A stretch of 64,000 nucleotides of DNA from an uncultured Flavobacteriales bacterium (GCA_937121175.1 CAKZKD010000001.1:1-64000), one strand, 5' to 3'; shown: positions 51,697 through 61,652, counted from the stretch's first letter. The notes: generated by a model not told the origin, from the sequence alone. Program-made: numbers and translations.

Positions 51697-53235
51697 ATGA
51701 CTTATGATGTTTGTGTAATTGGAGCTGGCCCATCTGGTGTTGCAGCTGCCATGCGTTCTATTGATTTAGGGAAAAGTGTTTTACTTATCGACAAAGGAAA
51801 GGTTGGCGGTGCTGGTGTGTTTAACGGGGCATTAGCATCTAAAACATTATGGGAGATTTCGGAGAATTATAAAACGGCAAAATCCAATAAATTCGGATAC
51901 TATGTATTTGATAGTGAGGTGGATTACAGTACAGTGATTGCCGAAATGCACAAGGCTGAAAATGAAAAACACAGTCAGATAAAGGAACAGCTGCAGTTCC
52001 TAGAACGAGAAGGTAGTCTGCGGTTTATTAATGGACGCGCAAAGCTGATTACCAATACACTTGTTGAAGTAACAAATAGTCATGGAATTAAAGAAGAATA
52101 TCAGGTCGATAATGTGATTATGGCGGTGGGCAGTCGTCCCAGAAAGTTAGATCATTTGCCAATTGATGAGAAAACGGTTGTGACTAGTGATGGAATTACC
52201 TCTTTCAATGAATTCCCAAAAAGTATTGTAATTCTTGGTGCTGGAGTTATTGGCTGTGAATTCGCAACCATATTCTCAAACTTTGGTCAGACCAAAGTGC
52301 ATATTATTGATAAAGCAGATCGCATTTTACCTTTTGAAGACGATGATGTAGCTTCTATGGTGAGCAGAAACTTAGAAGAAAACGGGGTTTTGGTGCATAA
52401 GAATTCCAGTCTAAAATCTATGAAAATCGTTGATGGTCAGGTGGAATACGTGCTTGAATACAGCGATGGAAGAATTGAGATATTTACCGTGGAAAAAGCC
52501 CTAATCTCAATCGGTAGAGTTCCAAATGTTGAAAATCTTGGACTACAAGAAGTAGGCATGGAATTGGATTCTAGAGGTTTTGCTATAGATACCGACACCA
52601 AAACCTCAATTCCGAATATTTACGCAGTTGGAGATTTTACAGCCGATATAGCTTTGGTGAATATAGCTGAAATGGAAGGTCGTTTTGCAGCCGAACAAAT
52701 TGCTGGAGTGCAGGAGTCGGAGATGATTTACGATAACATCAGTACCATCATGTTTCTGAATCCAGAAGTTGCTGGTGTGGGTAAAAATGAAAAAGCTTGC
52801 AGGAAAGAGGGTATTCCGCATAAGGTAGCAGTAATGGACTATCGGTTTGTTAACAGAGCTATTGCTAAACGTAGAACGCAAGGCTTTTTTAAATTGATTG
52901 TTACGGACGATAAGGAAATGAAAATTCTAGGTATGCGAGCCGTTGGCGACCAAGCGAGTTCCACTATTGAATCGGTGGCTATGCTTATTGCCCTAGACAG
53001 AGGGGTAAAGGACTTAGCGGATTTGATTTTTCCACACCCAGCTGTAACCGAAGGATTGCAGGAATGCGCACGCATGTTGTTGGGTAAGTCCATCGTAAAA
53101 CCGAGAGTATTTAATCAACATTTGAAGTGCTACAGGTATTGCGCTGATGGTAGAGTGATTGATGTATTTAGTAATACACTACTTAATGAGTCAAATGCAC
53201 AAGCGTCTATAGAACCAACTGAGCCAGTTGAATAA
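51697..53235 (+). CDS. FAD/NAD-dependent disulfide-reductase-like enzyme without redox cysteines
   Basis: 512 residues. FAD site YDVCVIGAGPSGVAAAMRSIDLGKSVLLID, NAD(P) site SIVILGAGVIGCEFATIFSNFG, second FAD loop IYAVGDFTADIALVNIAEMEGRFAAEQI, and dimerisation domain with FPHPAVTEGLQECAR. The overall fold is that of dihydrolipoamide dehydrogenase and soluble transhydrogenase. The active-site segment, however, reads VGGAGVFNGALASKTLWE where relatives have one or two cysteines, so disulfide chemistry looks excluded. It has a longer C-terminal tail than Lpd. A transhydrogenase or oxidase role is possible. Confidence 0.85.
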   Translation: MTYDVCVIGAGPSGVAAAMRSIDLGKSVLLIDKGKVGGAGVFNGALASKTLWEISENYKTAKSNKFGYYVFDSEVDYSTVIAEMHKAENEKHSQIKEQLQFLEREGSLRFINGRAKLITNTLVEVTNSHGIKEEYQVDNVIMAVGSRPRKLDHLPIDEKTVVTSDGITSFNEFPKSIVILGAGVIGCEFATIFSNFGQTKVHIIDKADRILPFEDDDVASMVSRNLEENGVLVHKNSSLKSMKIVDGQVEYVLEYSDGRIEIFTVEKALISIGRVPNVENLGLQEVGMELDSRGFAIDTDTKTSIPNIYAVGDFTADIALVNIAEMEGRFAAEQIAGVQESEMIYDNISTIMFLNPEVAGVGKNEKACRKEGIPHKVAVMDYRFVNRAIAKRRTQGFFKLIVTDDKEMKILGMRAVGDQASSTIESVAMLIALDRGVKDLADLIFPHPAVTEGLQECARMLLGKSIVKPRVFNQHLKCYRYCADGRVIDVFSNTLLNESNAQASIEPTEPVE

Positions 53236-53260
53236 TTACATGCAATAGACCCAGTAGGTT

Positions 53261-53602
53261 ATGGCTGGAGAGGGATTCGCATTTTATGCAAACAGTATTC
53301 TTAAAAACAACAGGAGTCTTTTGAAGAAAAAAGGCTTCTTCTATTTGAAATCCGAATACTTAAAATCTGCAGAAAAGAAAAGCCTTAATCTGAAAAGTGC
53401 AACCCCAGAACAACTCAAAAAAATCAGAGATGAAATAACCGAACGAAATAAATACATAGTTATTAAAACTGTGGCCGCAATAATTATCTCAATACTTCTT
53501 GCAGCAGTGTTTATTTTAGGAGCCGTAAATTTTGGGCAATGGATGTTTGAAGATGCAAAATACAGTGTCCCAAAACCATTGAGATCAGTTTCAGATGGTT
53601 AG
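53261..53602 (+). CDS. small single-helix membrane protein
   Basis: 113 residues. A basic cytoplasmic N-terminus (NSILKNNRSLLKKKGFFYLKSEYLKSAEKKSLNLKSATPEQLKKIRDEI) precedes one membrane helix (about residues 71-95, TVAAIIISILLAAVFILGAVNFG) and a short tail. No family recognised. It lies 25 bases downstream of the flavoenzyme gene and is probably co-transcribed. Confidence 0.65.
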   Translation: MAGEGFAFYANSILKNNRSLLKKKGFFYLKSEYLKSAEKKSLNLKSATPEQLKKIRDEITERNKYIVIKTVAAIIISILLAAVFILGAVNFGQWMFEDAKYSVPKPLRSVSDG

Positions 53603-53649
53603 TTCAATGCAATTGTAAAAAAAACCTTGGATGCCTTATCGAAGATAGT

Positions 53650-54186
53650 TCAATGTAATTCCAATTCCACCACCGGAGATTTAGGTTGATTGAGCAACGT
53701 TTTATCCGTTCCATCAACGTGCAAATTGAACAAATTGGTTTGGTCTAAATAAGTATCAAAAAGAAGCGTATTTCGCAATATTATTGATTTTATTTTTCCG
53801 ATATCTTGATATTCTAAATAGACATACACGAGTTCATTTTCACACTCATATCCGATTATATTATAGTGTTTTGTTTTTTGATTAACAGTTAATTGCAGGT
53901 TTTTATTAAAGTAATTATTTATTATATTTTGGTGTTCTGTTGTACTATCAGGACAAAGAAATATTGGACGATTGTTTTCTGCACTTAGAGCTTTTTCAAA
54001 GTCATCAAAAAATAGCTTTAAACTGACCTCCAAAGACTTGTTCTCTTTCTTCCAATTCGCCTCAGCTACTGACAAATGCAAGGGGTGTGGAGCAAAAGAA
54101 AATAGAAGTCCAAAAAGCGCACAAAGCAGTATTAGTTTTAAACTCCAACTTTTCAATACATCCTTTATAAAACCCGTCCTTACCAT
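53650..54186 (-). CDS. DUF6702-family protein
   Basis: 178 residues with an N-terminal hydrophobic segment (SLKLILLCALFGLLFSFAPHPLHLSVAEANW). The start of the mature part, HPLHLSVAEANWKKENKSLEVSLKLFFDDFEKAL, is the hallmark of DUF6702, exported Bacteroidota proteins of unknown function that are frequently encoded beside an M1 peptidase gene, as here (divergent, 50 bases away). Confidence 0.82.
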   Translation of the reverse strand: MVRTGFIKDVLKSWSLKLILLCALFGLLFSFAPHPLHLSVAEANWKKENKSLEVSLKLFFDDFEKALSAENNRPIFLCPDSTTEHQNIINNYFNKNLQLTVNQKTKHYNIIGYECENELVYVYLEYQDIGKIKSIILRNTLLFDTYLDQTNLFNLHVDGTDKTLLNQPKSPVVELELH

Positions 54187-54236
54187 TGCTCACAATTATA
54201 CGGTTTTACTGGTTATTTTCGCAATCCTAAAATTAC

Positions 54237-56582
54237 ATGATGATAAAGTTTATTAGCTCTTTGCTTTGCCTACTGACAGTAACGGTTTCAATCTCAGCTC
54301 AAGAAAATACAAATACTAACAAATTCAGACAATTATACGATCAATTGCCAACTCCAAATGCGTATCGTTCTGCCGATGGACAACCAGGTCCGTGGTATTA
54401 CCAAAACACAGCCGATTATAAAATGGATTTGACTTTAGAGGACAACAAGCAAATTTTACGAGGTGATGAAACTATTAGCTATACTAATAATTCAAAGGAT
54501 AATTTGAGTTACATCTGGTTGCAACTCGACCAAAATATGAGAGCAAAAGAGAGCGATACTCGAAAAATTGCAACAGGTAAACTGGGTAAAAAAACAGCCT
54601 TCAGAGCGATAGAGCGCGACTTCTATTTTGAGGAGTACGATGGAGGATTCAAAATAGAAGAAGTTAAGGATGCTTCCGGAGCAAAAATGACTTATACCAT
54701 TGTAAATACGATGATGCGTATTGACTTGCCTAAGGTTTTGAAACCGGGTGCTAAAGTGTCGTTTTCTGTTAAATGGTGGTATAATATTAATGACCGAATG
54801 AAAATAGGCGGTAGGGGTGGTTATGAGTACTTCCCAGAAGAGGATAATTACATCTACACGATGGCTCAGTTCTTTCCTAGAATGTGTGTTTATAACGAGG
54901 TAGAAGGATGGCAAAACAAACAATTCTTGGGTCGAGGAGAATTTACGTTACCATTCGGGAATTATGAAGTGAGTATAACAGTGCCAAGTGACCACTTAGT
55001 AGCTGGAACTGGAGAATTGCAAAACGCATCAAACGTGCTTACCTCAGAACAACGTGACCGTTTTAATAAAGCTAAAAGTGAGACTAAAAAGCCAGTGTTG
55101 ATTGTAACCCAGGAGGAAGCTGAAGAAAACGAGAAAGAAAAGGCTAGTGGCACTAAAACGTGGACGTACAAAGCGGCAAATGTGAGAGATTTTGCATTTG
55201 CAAGCTCTAGGAAGTTTATGTGGGACGGAATGGCTGCTGAGGTAGGCGATAAAAAAGTACTATGTATGTCGTTTTACCCAAAAGAAGGAAATCCACTTTG
55301 GGAGAAGTACAGTACCGAATTGGTTGCGCACACGGTGAAAGTATATTCGAAGTTTACGATTGATTATCCATATCCAGTGGCTCAAAGTATCCACGCAAAC
55401 AGAATTGGAATGGAGTATCCAATGATTTGTTTTAACGGTGGACGACCAGAAAAGGACGGGACTTACTCAGAAGGTACTAAGTATGGTATGCACGGTGTGA
55501 TTATTCACGAAGTAGGGCATAATTTCTTTCCAATGATTATCAACTCCGATGAACGGCAGTGGACGTGGATGGACGAAGGCTTGAATACTTTTGTTCAGTA
55601 CCTAACGGAACAGGAGTGGAGCGACCATTATCCGTCAAGACGAGGACCTGCCGATAAGATTACGAGCTACATGAAAGGCGATAAGAGCCGTATTTCGCCG
55701 ATAATGACCAACTCGGAGTCCATCTATCAGTTTGGGAATAACTCCTACGCAAAACCCGCAACGGCGCTTAATATTTTGAGAGAGACAGTACTGGGTCGTG
55801 AGCTTTTCGATTATGCGTTTAAAACGTATTGCGAACGCTGGGCTTTCAAACACCCTTACCCCGCAGATTTTTTCAGAACCATGGAAGATGCAAGTGGCGT
55901 TGATTTAGACTGGTTTTGGAGAGGTTGGTTTTACACCAATGACCATTGCGACCAGTCCATTGAGGATATTGTGTGGTACAGAATTGACACAAAAGACCCA
56001 GATGTAGAAAAGGCATTACGCAAGAAAGAGGATGAGAATCGTCGTAAGTTTATTGGAGACATAAGAAACGATACTGCGTTAACTCCATTGATGAATGATA
56101 AGCCTGAACTGGCTGAATTCTACGACGACCCAGAGCAGAAGTACCGAGTTAATCGATTGGATAGGGAAGACTATGAACGCTACTTGAAAGGTTTAACAGA
56201 CCATCAAAAGGAAATTCTTAAATCTGGAATTAACTTTTATCAATTGAAGATAAAGAACTACGGTGGGCTGGTAATGCCAGTAATACTCAAGTTTACGTTT
56301 GAAGACGATTCTGAAGAAGTAATAAGAATTCCGGCAGAGATTTGGAAAATGAACGATAAAGAAGTCACTAAGATTTTCCATTTTGAGAAGGAGTTAAAGA
56401 AAGTAGAATTAGATCCATTCTTGGAAGTTGCCGACACTGAAAAATATAACAATCATTGGCCACGTGAGGTTATTCCTACAAGATTCGAACTGTACAAGGC
56501 AGGAAGCCGATATGGTGGCCGTGAGAATCCTATGCAACGCGAAAACAGAGCGAAAGAAAAGGTAGAGGAGAAAAAAGAGTAA
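54237..56582 (+). CDS. M1-family metallopeptidase
   Basis: 781 residues with signal peptide MMIKFISSLLCLLTVTVSISAQ. N-terminal beta domain, then the thermolysin-like catalytic domain with HEVGHNFFPMIINSDERQWTWMDEG, giving the HExxH and the distal zinc Glu. The GxMEN motif is replaced by GMEYPM, as in other exported Bacteroidota members. A charged C-terminal tail rich in Lys and Glu ends it. It would cut N-terminal residues from peptides in the periplasm or at the surface. Confidence 0.92.
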   Translation: MMIKFISSLLCLLTVTVSISAQENTNTNKFRQLYDQLPTPNAYRSADGQPGPWYYQNTADYKMDLTLEDNKQILRGDETISYTNNSKDNLSYIWLQLDQNMRAKESDTRKIATGKLGKKTAFRAIERDFYFEEYDGGFKIEEVKDASGAKMTYTIVNTMMRIDLPKVLKPGAKVSFSVKWWYNINDRMKIGGRGGYEYFPEEDNYIYTMAQFFPRMCVYNEVEGWQNKQFLGRGEFTLPFGNYEVSITVPSDHLVAGTGELQNASNVLTSEQRDRFNKAKSETKKPVLIVTQEEAEENEKEKASGTKTWTYKAANVRDFAFASSRKFMWDGMAAEVGDKKVLCMSFYPKEGNPLWEKYSTELVAHTVKVYSKFTIDYPYPVAQSIHANRIGMEYPMICFNGGRPEKDGTYSEGTKYGMHGVIIHEVGHNFFPMIINSDERQWTWMDEGLNTFVQYLTEQEWSDHYPSRRGPADKITSYMKGDKSRISPIMTNSESIYQFGNNSYAKPATALNILRETVLGRELFDYAFKTYCERWAFKHPYPADFFRTMEDASGVDLDWFWRGWFYTNDHCDQSIEDIVWYRIDTKDPDVEKALRKKEDENRRKFIGDIRNDTALTPLMNDKPELAEFYDDPEQKYRVNRLDREDYERYLKGLTDHQKEILKSGINFYQLKIKNYGGLVMPVILKFTFEDDSEEVIRIPAEIWKMNDKEVTKIFHFEKELKKVELDPFLEVADTEKYNNHWPREVIPTRFELYKAGSRYGGRENPMQRENRAKEKVEEKKE

Positions 56583-56586
56583 TTAA

Positions 56587-57474
56587 CTACTTACCCATCC
56601 AATTGGGTTTGAGTTTTTTTAATTCGCTGGTGGTTAGGTACTTTCGTTGAATACCACCTTTAATATCATTGACATGAAATTCGATGACAAATGCTTTTTG
56701 GTCGATGGTTTCAATGACGTTGTAGGTTTTTTTGATGTCAATTCGGTTTACCACAGTATGAATTATTGATAAATCGCTTTGAATTCCGCTTTTTCCGTAT
56801 CCTTCAACATTTCGATAAACGGTTAGGCCTGCACCCACCTTATCCGATAAACTTTTTTCTATATCGGATGCACAAGCAGAAACTATCATAAGCCCTACAT
56901 GATCTTCAAAACCTTCAATCATAAGGTCAATAACCTTTGCAGTCACTAAAAACGTAAGGATCGAGTACATGGCTACTTCAATAGAAAGTAAAGCAGCGGT
57001 TATACTAAATAGGATTACGTTGAAACTTAAAATGACTTTTCCTATGCTAATGCCAAACCGTTCGTGTAGGTAAATGCCTAAAATCTCTGAACCATCGAGC
57101 ACGGCACCATTCTTTACACTAACCCCAATACCAGCTCCCAGAAACAGTCCGCCAAATATTGCAATTAGCAATTTATCGTCTGTAATGAGTGTAAAATTCT
57201 CGAAATGAATCATAACTGCCAGAGCGGTAATTGATAATACAGATTTCATGAAAACTCGCCGACTAAGAGAATACCAGGCGAGTAATAGAAAAGGAGCACT
57301 AACTGCAATTAATAAAAAAGAGATATCTATACCGGTGAGTTCGCTCAGTAAAATAGCAATGCCTGTGGCACCTCCATCCAGAAAACCATTAGGAAGGAGA
57401 AATGCTTTGAGGCCAATACTAGCCAATAAAATACCGAGTGCAATTTGAGTGACTTCCGCAAAAAGCTTTTTCAT
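56587..57474 (-). CDS. YitT-family membrane protein
   Basis: 295 residues. Five to six membrane segments in the first 200 residues containing the glycine motifs FLDGGATGIAILLSELTG and GAVLDGSEILGIYLHERFGIS. A C-terminal DUF2179 domain follows (GLTVYRNVEGYGKSGIQSDLSIIHTVVNRIDIKKTYNVIETIDQKAFVIEF). Role uncertain; a transporter is assumed. Convergent with the M1 gene, four bases between stops. Confidence 0.88.
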   Translation of the reverse strand: MKKLFAEVTQIALGILLASIGLKAFLLPNGFLDGGATGIAILLSELTGIDISFLLIAVSAPFLLLAWYSLSRRVFMKSVLSITALAVMIHFENFTLITDDKLLIAIFGGLFLGAGIGVSVKNGAVLDGSEILGIYLHERFGISIGKVILSFNVILFSITAALLSIEVAMYSILTFLVTAKVIDLMIEGFEDHVGLMIVSACASDIEKSLSDKVGAGLTVYRNVEGYGKSGIQSDLSIIHTVVNRIDIKKTYNVIETIDQKAFVIEFHVNDIKGGIQRKYLTTSELKKLKPNWMGK

Positions 57475-57545
57475 GAGTGAAGTTTCAATGACTACAATCG
57501 AAACTACACCATGTTTATTGATTGGTGTTTTAAAATCTTAAAACG

Positions 57546-58346
57546 TTATTCTTCAATTACTTCCATTACCCAACGAAATCCAACTGCTTGGTGCGACGAA
57601 TCTGGGTTTGAAAACAAACCTTCAAAAGGGTCTTTGGCATTTACCGACAAGTAATCTTTAGTGTTCATGTAACTTCCGCCCGCAGTGCCAGATTGGTCGG
57701 CAAGCATTTCTGCAGCATTCCCCGAAAGATTATATAAGCCACTTTTATTGGGCCAATAAGCAAATACTGGTGCTAAAACATCTGCATTATCGTGTAATTC
57801 TCCACTTTTAATTTCTGTTTTTTGCTGCTCTCGTTTGAAGTTGGCTCGACAAGTACCATTTTCATTAAAGACACTGTTACCACTCCATGGATAAATGTTT
57901 TCTGGATTTTCAGACTTTACTGCAATTACCCATTCATCTTTAGTCGGCAAACGAAAAACAACTTGCTTATATTTTTTCTTAGATGAGTTATTGTAATTAT
58001 CGGTAAGCCAACGGCAATAGAGAAGTGCAGCATTATAACTCACATTTACAACAGGATATTGCTTGTACGCATTATGAGAATAATAATGATTTACATATGG
58101 ACTGTTGTAAAAATTATTATTTATCCAATTCAAGGTATCTATACTTACAATATCAATTTGTTCTTGATTGCCCGCGCTCTTTACAAATTCATTAAACACT
58201 TTGTATTGCATGTTGCTTACTTCGCAAGCAGACATGAACAGATTCTTGCTAATCTCCGTTGAATTTTTGTGTATGTATTTAGGGGTGATTTGAGCATTAG
58301 AATTCGTTGATATGATTAATGCAATGCTTAAAAGTAGTACTCTCAT
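57546..58346 (-). CDS. formylglycine-generating-enzyme (SUMF1) family protein
   Basis: 266 residues with signal peptide MRVLLLSIALIISTNSNAQ. The SUMF1 fold is visible: FLMSACEVSNMQYKVFNEFV, then YPVVNVSYNAALLYCRWLTD, FRLPTKDEWVIAVKS, NLSGNAAEMLADQ, GGSYMN and VGFRWVME. The catalytic Cys pair of true formylglycine enzymes is not evident. It belongs to the non-enzymatic branch that also includes gliding proteins GldJ and GldK, but is shorter and is not itself one of them. No neighbouring partner. Confidence 0.78.
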   Translation of the reverse strand: MRVLLLSIALIISTNSNAQITPKYIHKNSTEISKNLFMSACEVSNMQYKVFNEFVKSAGNQEQIDIVSIDTLNWINNNFYNSPYVNHYYSHNAYKQYPVVNVSYNAALLYCRWLTDNYNNSSKKKYKQVVFRLPTKDEWVIAVKSENPENIYPWSGNSVFNENGTCRANFKREQQKTEIKSGELHDNADVLAPVFAYWPNKSGLYNLSGNAAEMLADQSGTAGGSYMNTKDYLSVNAKDPFEGLFSNPDSSHQAVGFRWVMEVIEE

Positions 58347-58397
58347 ATTTGGATGTTTTGTTTTGTAACGAAAGTTAAGAACTTTATTGTTTGTATT

Positions 58398-58817
58398 TTA
58401 ACGAGAGAACAACTGTTCTTGGTTTTTAAATGCTTTAAATTCCAAGGCATTTCCCTCGGGGTCATAAAAGAAAAATGTTCCTTGTTCGCCGGCTAATCCT
58501 TTAAAGCGGATATACGGTTCAATTTCAAATTGAATTTGAGCATTTGCAAGCCTTTCTGCTAATTTCTCCCAATCGTTCCAATCTAACACCACACCAAAAT
58601 GGGGGACAGGTACATCATGACCGTCAACTGGATTCGAAACTATTTCGGGTTTTACGAAACCTTGTTTTTGGTGCAATACCAATTGATGACCAAAAAAATT
58701 GAAATCAACCCAATGGTCACTGCTTCGGCCTTCGGTGCAGCCCAATACGGTGAGGTAGAAGTTTCTACATAACTCTAAATTCTGAACTGGAATTGCTAAA
58801 TGAAATGGATTTGGCAT
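58398..58817 (-). CDS. VOC-family (glyoxalase/dioxygenase fold) protein
   Basis: 139 residues. Two beta-alpha-beta-beta-beta units: [46 protein letters not shown], then [20 protein letters not shown] ... [18 protein letters not shown]. Potential metal ligands are His in FHLAI, His in VPHFG and Glu in LEFKAF, so it may be an active metalloenzyme of unknown substrate. Confidence 0.85.
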   Translation of the reverse strand: MPNPFHLAIPVQNLELCRNFYLTVLGCTEGRSSDHWVDFNFFGHQLVLHQKQGFVKPEIVSNPVDGHDVPVPHFGVVLDWNDWEKLAERLANAQIQFEIEPYIRFKGLAGEQGTFFFYDPEGNALEFKAFKNQEQLFSR

Positions 58818-58846
58818 GAATTATTCTTTAATTAGTGCTTTCTTTT

Positions 58847-59200
58847 TTAGTTCCCCCAAACAGTTTCTACAAAAGTAGCTTCGGAAAAATCGTGGCCGTT
58901 AATCTTATTGTTTCCCAAAATTCCTCCAAGGTTTCCTAAAGTGTTACATTCTTCATCAATGACCTCTGTGGTTAAGTCTGCCCCGCAATTACCCGGATTC
59001 AATGTGTAAACGGTTTCTGCTCTAAAAATGTACTTGTCAATTGTTGCACCGGTCGAACAAGTTCCTTGCAAATCGAATTCTATCAGTTTTTGGTCAAAAC
59101 AGCTCGGTAGTTCTGGTTCCACTTCATCTTTTTTACAGGATGAAAAAAGGATAATTCCACAGAATAGGAAAATTGGAATTAGGAAGAAATTGCTTTTCAT
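58847..59200 (-). CDS. Cys-rich lipoprotein
   Basis: 117 residues. Lipoprotein signal (FLFCGIILFSSCKKDE). The mature part holds five cysteines in the order SCFDQK, GTCSTGA, GNCGADL, EECNTLG, suggesting disulfides in the periplasm or outer leaflet, and ends FVETVWGN. It is clearly related to the frameshifted gene at 61909-62306, which has the same Cys order and the ending DTIWEN. Function unknown. Confidence 0.7.
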   Translation of the reverse strand: MKSNFFLIPIFLFCGIILFSSCKKDEVEPELPSCFDQKLIEFDLQGTCSTGATIDKYIFRAETVYTLNPGNCGADLTTEVIDEECNTLGNLGGILGNNKINGHDFSEATFVETVWGN

Positions 59201-59349
59201 AGTTTTAAATTTTGATTTAATTTTTTCTATTAGCTACAATATTTTAAAGTTATTGTAATTATAGAAATTTTTTTATTGGATGGTTAGATTTTGTGGGTTG
59301 GTAGCAGGTTTCGAATTTAACTTGAAATCCGCTGTGGTGTGTAAGTAAA

Positions 59350-60108
59350 TTACCCGCCCTTTCTTTCTGTTAATTTAAATAGCTCAATGTTTCCACAATC
59401 CTGAAATCCAAGCTTTTTATATATCGAAGCCCCGTCTCTCGTGGCTTGTAAGTGTACTTTTCGAACGCCTAGGTCAACAGCTTTTTCAACGCATTTAGCC
59501 GTTATTGCTGAACCGAAACCTTTGCCTTGGTTTATTGCTTGTGTTGCAACTAGGTAGATTCCAGCTTCCTTTTCATGCACCAACAACATGGCTGCGGTAA
59601 CCGTTTCACCAACTGATTTTCCTGAAAAAAAGTAACAACCAGTGTCATTCAATAAATGCTGAAGTATTTCTATGTCTAATGGACTCACCTTTATTAGTTC
59701 TTTCTCAACTATTGCATGCCATTTATTTAGTTCCCTAAAATCGGTAAATTCTACAATCTCTATATCAGGATGCTCAGACGATAAGCGTAGGTTGCTCGCA
59801 ACTAGTGTCATTGCTTTCCAATTTCCTTCTCCATATCCTCGTTTTCTAATTCGCGAAAGAAGGTGCTCATCCACTTCGTCAGCTGGGCAAACTAGGGTAG
59901 GTGCTATTTTACCTTGTTTTGCTAGTTTTTCAGCGTTATTTAATAGTTGATCAATACTATTCTCACTAAGCTGAAGGTTAAACAGTTTGTTAGGCCAAAC
60001 GGATTCCTTTGCTTGAATGGAATCAAATCCTTTGTAATGTTTTAAAATACACTTGCCTGATTCGGCTACCTTTTGCATTAAAACTGCCAAGTTTTTACTG
60101 GAATACAT
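59350..60108 (-). CDS. GNAT-family N-acetyltransferase, two-domain
   Basis: 252 residues. The C-terminal GNAT domain shows VHEKEAGIYLVATQAINQGKGFGSAITAKCVEKAV, with the NQGKGFGSA acetyl-CoA loop, and the closing ATRDGASIYKKLGFQ. The N-terminal 120 residues resemble the degenerate N-terminal half of two-domain GNAT proteins. Substrate unknown. Two bases downstream of the gene at 60111-60653. Confidence 0.85.
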   Translation of the reverse strand: MYSSKNLAVLMQKVAESGKCILKHYKGFDSIQAKESVWPNKLFNLQLSENSIDQLLNNAEKLAKQGKIAPTLVCPADEVDEHLLSRIRKRGYGEGNWKAMTLVASNLRLSSEHPDIEIVEFTDFRELNKWHAIVEKELIKVSPLDIEILQHLLNDTGCYFFSGKSVGETVTAAMLLVHEKEAGIYLVATQAINQGKGFGSAITAKCVEKAVDLGVRKVHLQATRDGASIYKKLGFQDCGNIELFKLTERKGG

Positions 60109-60110
60109 TT

Positions 60111-60653
60111 CTAAAAATTTATCAATCTAATTGTGCCTTTATCCTTGTATTTAAAGGTGCCACTGCGGTCCTTACCTTTATTGACGATGGACTTAAATTT
60201 ATCTAATAAATGTTTGGGGACAACAATATTTACTTTGCCGAAGTACGAATATGTAGAGTCGTTTAACTGCTTTAAGGTTTGGTTTTCAATTTCTTCCCCT
60301 GGCAACACAGCATAGTATCGTTTTGGGTCGATGTACAGTTTAAAAACACTTGAATCGGGCATTTTAGTTTTTTCAATGATGCGTACAAACTCAAATTCAT
60401 ATTGAGTTCCGTCCGATAAAGTGGATGAGAGTTTAGTCTCTTTTACTTCTAATTCATAAGTGTATCCCCATTCAAATTCAAATCCATCCAGAAATTCTAC
60501 GGGTGAGTCAGGAGAATCTAGAATTAGTCGCTTGTAATGCTCGTAATTTTCAAAGGAAAGGTTAGGTTCAATTGAAATGGCGCGGATGATCGTGGTTTGA
60601 GACAGAAGCGGTGAAGTAGAAAAAGCAAGTACAAGAGCAAGGATTACCTTCAT
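60111..60653 (-). CDS. secreted protein of unknown function
   Basis: 180 residues with signal peptide MKVILALVLAFSTSPLLSQ. The mature part is strand-rich (FEFEWGYTYELEVKETKLSSTLSDGTQYEFEFVRIIEKTKMPDSSVFKLYID), which resembles DUF4377-like extracellular domains, but I cannot name it with certainty. It ends on a basic strand (GTFKYKDKGTIRLINF). Co-directional with the acetyltransferase gene, two bases apart. Confidence 0.6.
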   Translation of the reverse strand: MKVILALVLAFSTSPLLSQTTIIRAISIEPNLSFENYEHYKRLILDSPDSPVEFLDGFEFEWGYTYELEVKETKLSSTLSDGTQYEFEFVRIIEKTKMPDSSVFKLYIDPKRYYAVLPGEEIENQTLKQLNDSTYSYFGKVNIVVPKHLLDKFKSIVNKGKDRSGTFKYKDKGTIRLINF

Positions 60654-60692
60654 GAGTCAAATGTAACTACTCAAAACCTTTGTCGCTTTCGT

Positions 60693-61652
60693 TTAAGGAT
60701 GGTTCTGCTTCTGCAACACAAATATCTCATCAACAGCTTTCTTGTACTTATGTGGATTCCCCGCCTTTTTAATGGCTTTGTAAACTTTATGCGGGTTGTG
60801 AGTCGAACGGGCGAAAAATTCCCAAAAGCCCAGCATTTTCATTTTTATCGGCACTGGTCCAGAGAGCATTTCGTCGTATTGTTCGTAAATGGTATCGTGA
60901 AACTCTTTGAATATTTCCCACCGATTAGTCGGGTGTTCTGCTGTATCGGCTTTTATCATGCTTGGTAAAAATGGGTCAGCTATGAGTCCGCGCCCAATCA
61001 TAAAATGTTGGATAGAAGGGAAGTGGTCTCGCATTTTATTGAATTGTTCAACCGAAGTTATGTCCCCGTTGTAGTAAAGCGTATGTTTCGCTACATCAAT
61101 ACATTTTTGGAATGCCTCTAGGTCAACGCCTCCTTTATATAGTTGTTTGCCAAGCCGAGCATGAATAGCAATGTTTTTTAGGGGGTATTTGTCCAGAATT
61201 TTGAAAGCATCCAGTATTTCAGTAGTATTTTCATAACCCAAGCGCATTTTCAAAGATACTGTCACATCAGTTTCACTATGCGCTCGGTCTAAAATATGGT
61301 CTATTTTTTCAGTATTGCAAATAAGTCCAGAACCCATTCCGCTTTTGGTAACCATGGGGTAAGGGCAGCCCAAATTCCAGTTTAGTTCTTTGTAGCCTAA
61401 GGATTGAATGTATTTGATCACAAATAAAAAATGTTCGGCATCGGCGGTCATTACTTGTGGAATAACCGTCAAGCTTGTATTTACCTCTGGATTCAAATCG
61501 CGCTGATAAGAACCCTTGATAATCATCTTGGTATTGAACCGAATGTACGGCGCATAAAAAGTGTCTATTCCACCAAAGAATTTTTGCTGAGCATTGCGGA
61601 AAGTAAAATCCGTAAAACCTTGTAGAGGGGAAGATAGAAGTTTGAAGGGCAT
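60693..61652 (-). CDS. tRNA-dihydrouridine synthase
   Basis: 319 residues. FMN-dependent TIM barrel reducing uridines in tRNA. SSPLQGFTDFTFRNAQ opening (FMN loop), ELNWNLGCPYPMVTKSGMGSGLICN (catalytic loop), VSLKMRLGYENT, IHARLGKQLYKG, YYNGDITSV and MIGRGLIADPFL are family hallmarks. The C-terminal helical domain (EFHDTIYEQYDEML ... NPHKVYKAIKKAGN) is of the DusC-like type. Which uridine it modifies cannot be read off the sequence. Confidence 0.9.
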   Translation of the reverse strand: MPFKLLSSPLQGFTDFTFRNAQQKFFGGIDTFYAPYIRFNTKMIIKGSYQRDLNPEVNTSLTVIPQVMTADAEHFLFVIKYIQSLGYKELNWNLGCPYPMVTKSGMGSGLICNTEKIDHILDRAHSETDVTVSLKMRLGYENTTEILDAFKILDKYPLKNIAIHARLGKQLYKGGVDLEAFQKCIDVAKHTLYYNGDITSVEQFNKMRDHFPSIQHFMIGRGLIADPFLPSMIKADTAEHPTNRWEIFKEFHDTIYEQYDEMLSGPVPIKMKMLGFWEFFARSTHNPHKVYKAIKKAGNPHKYKKAVDEIFVLQKQNHP

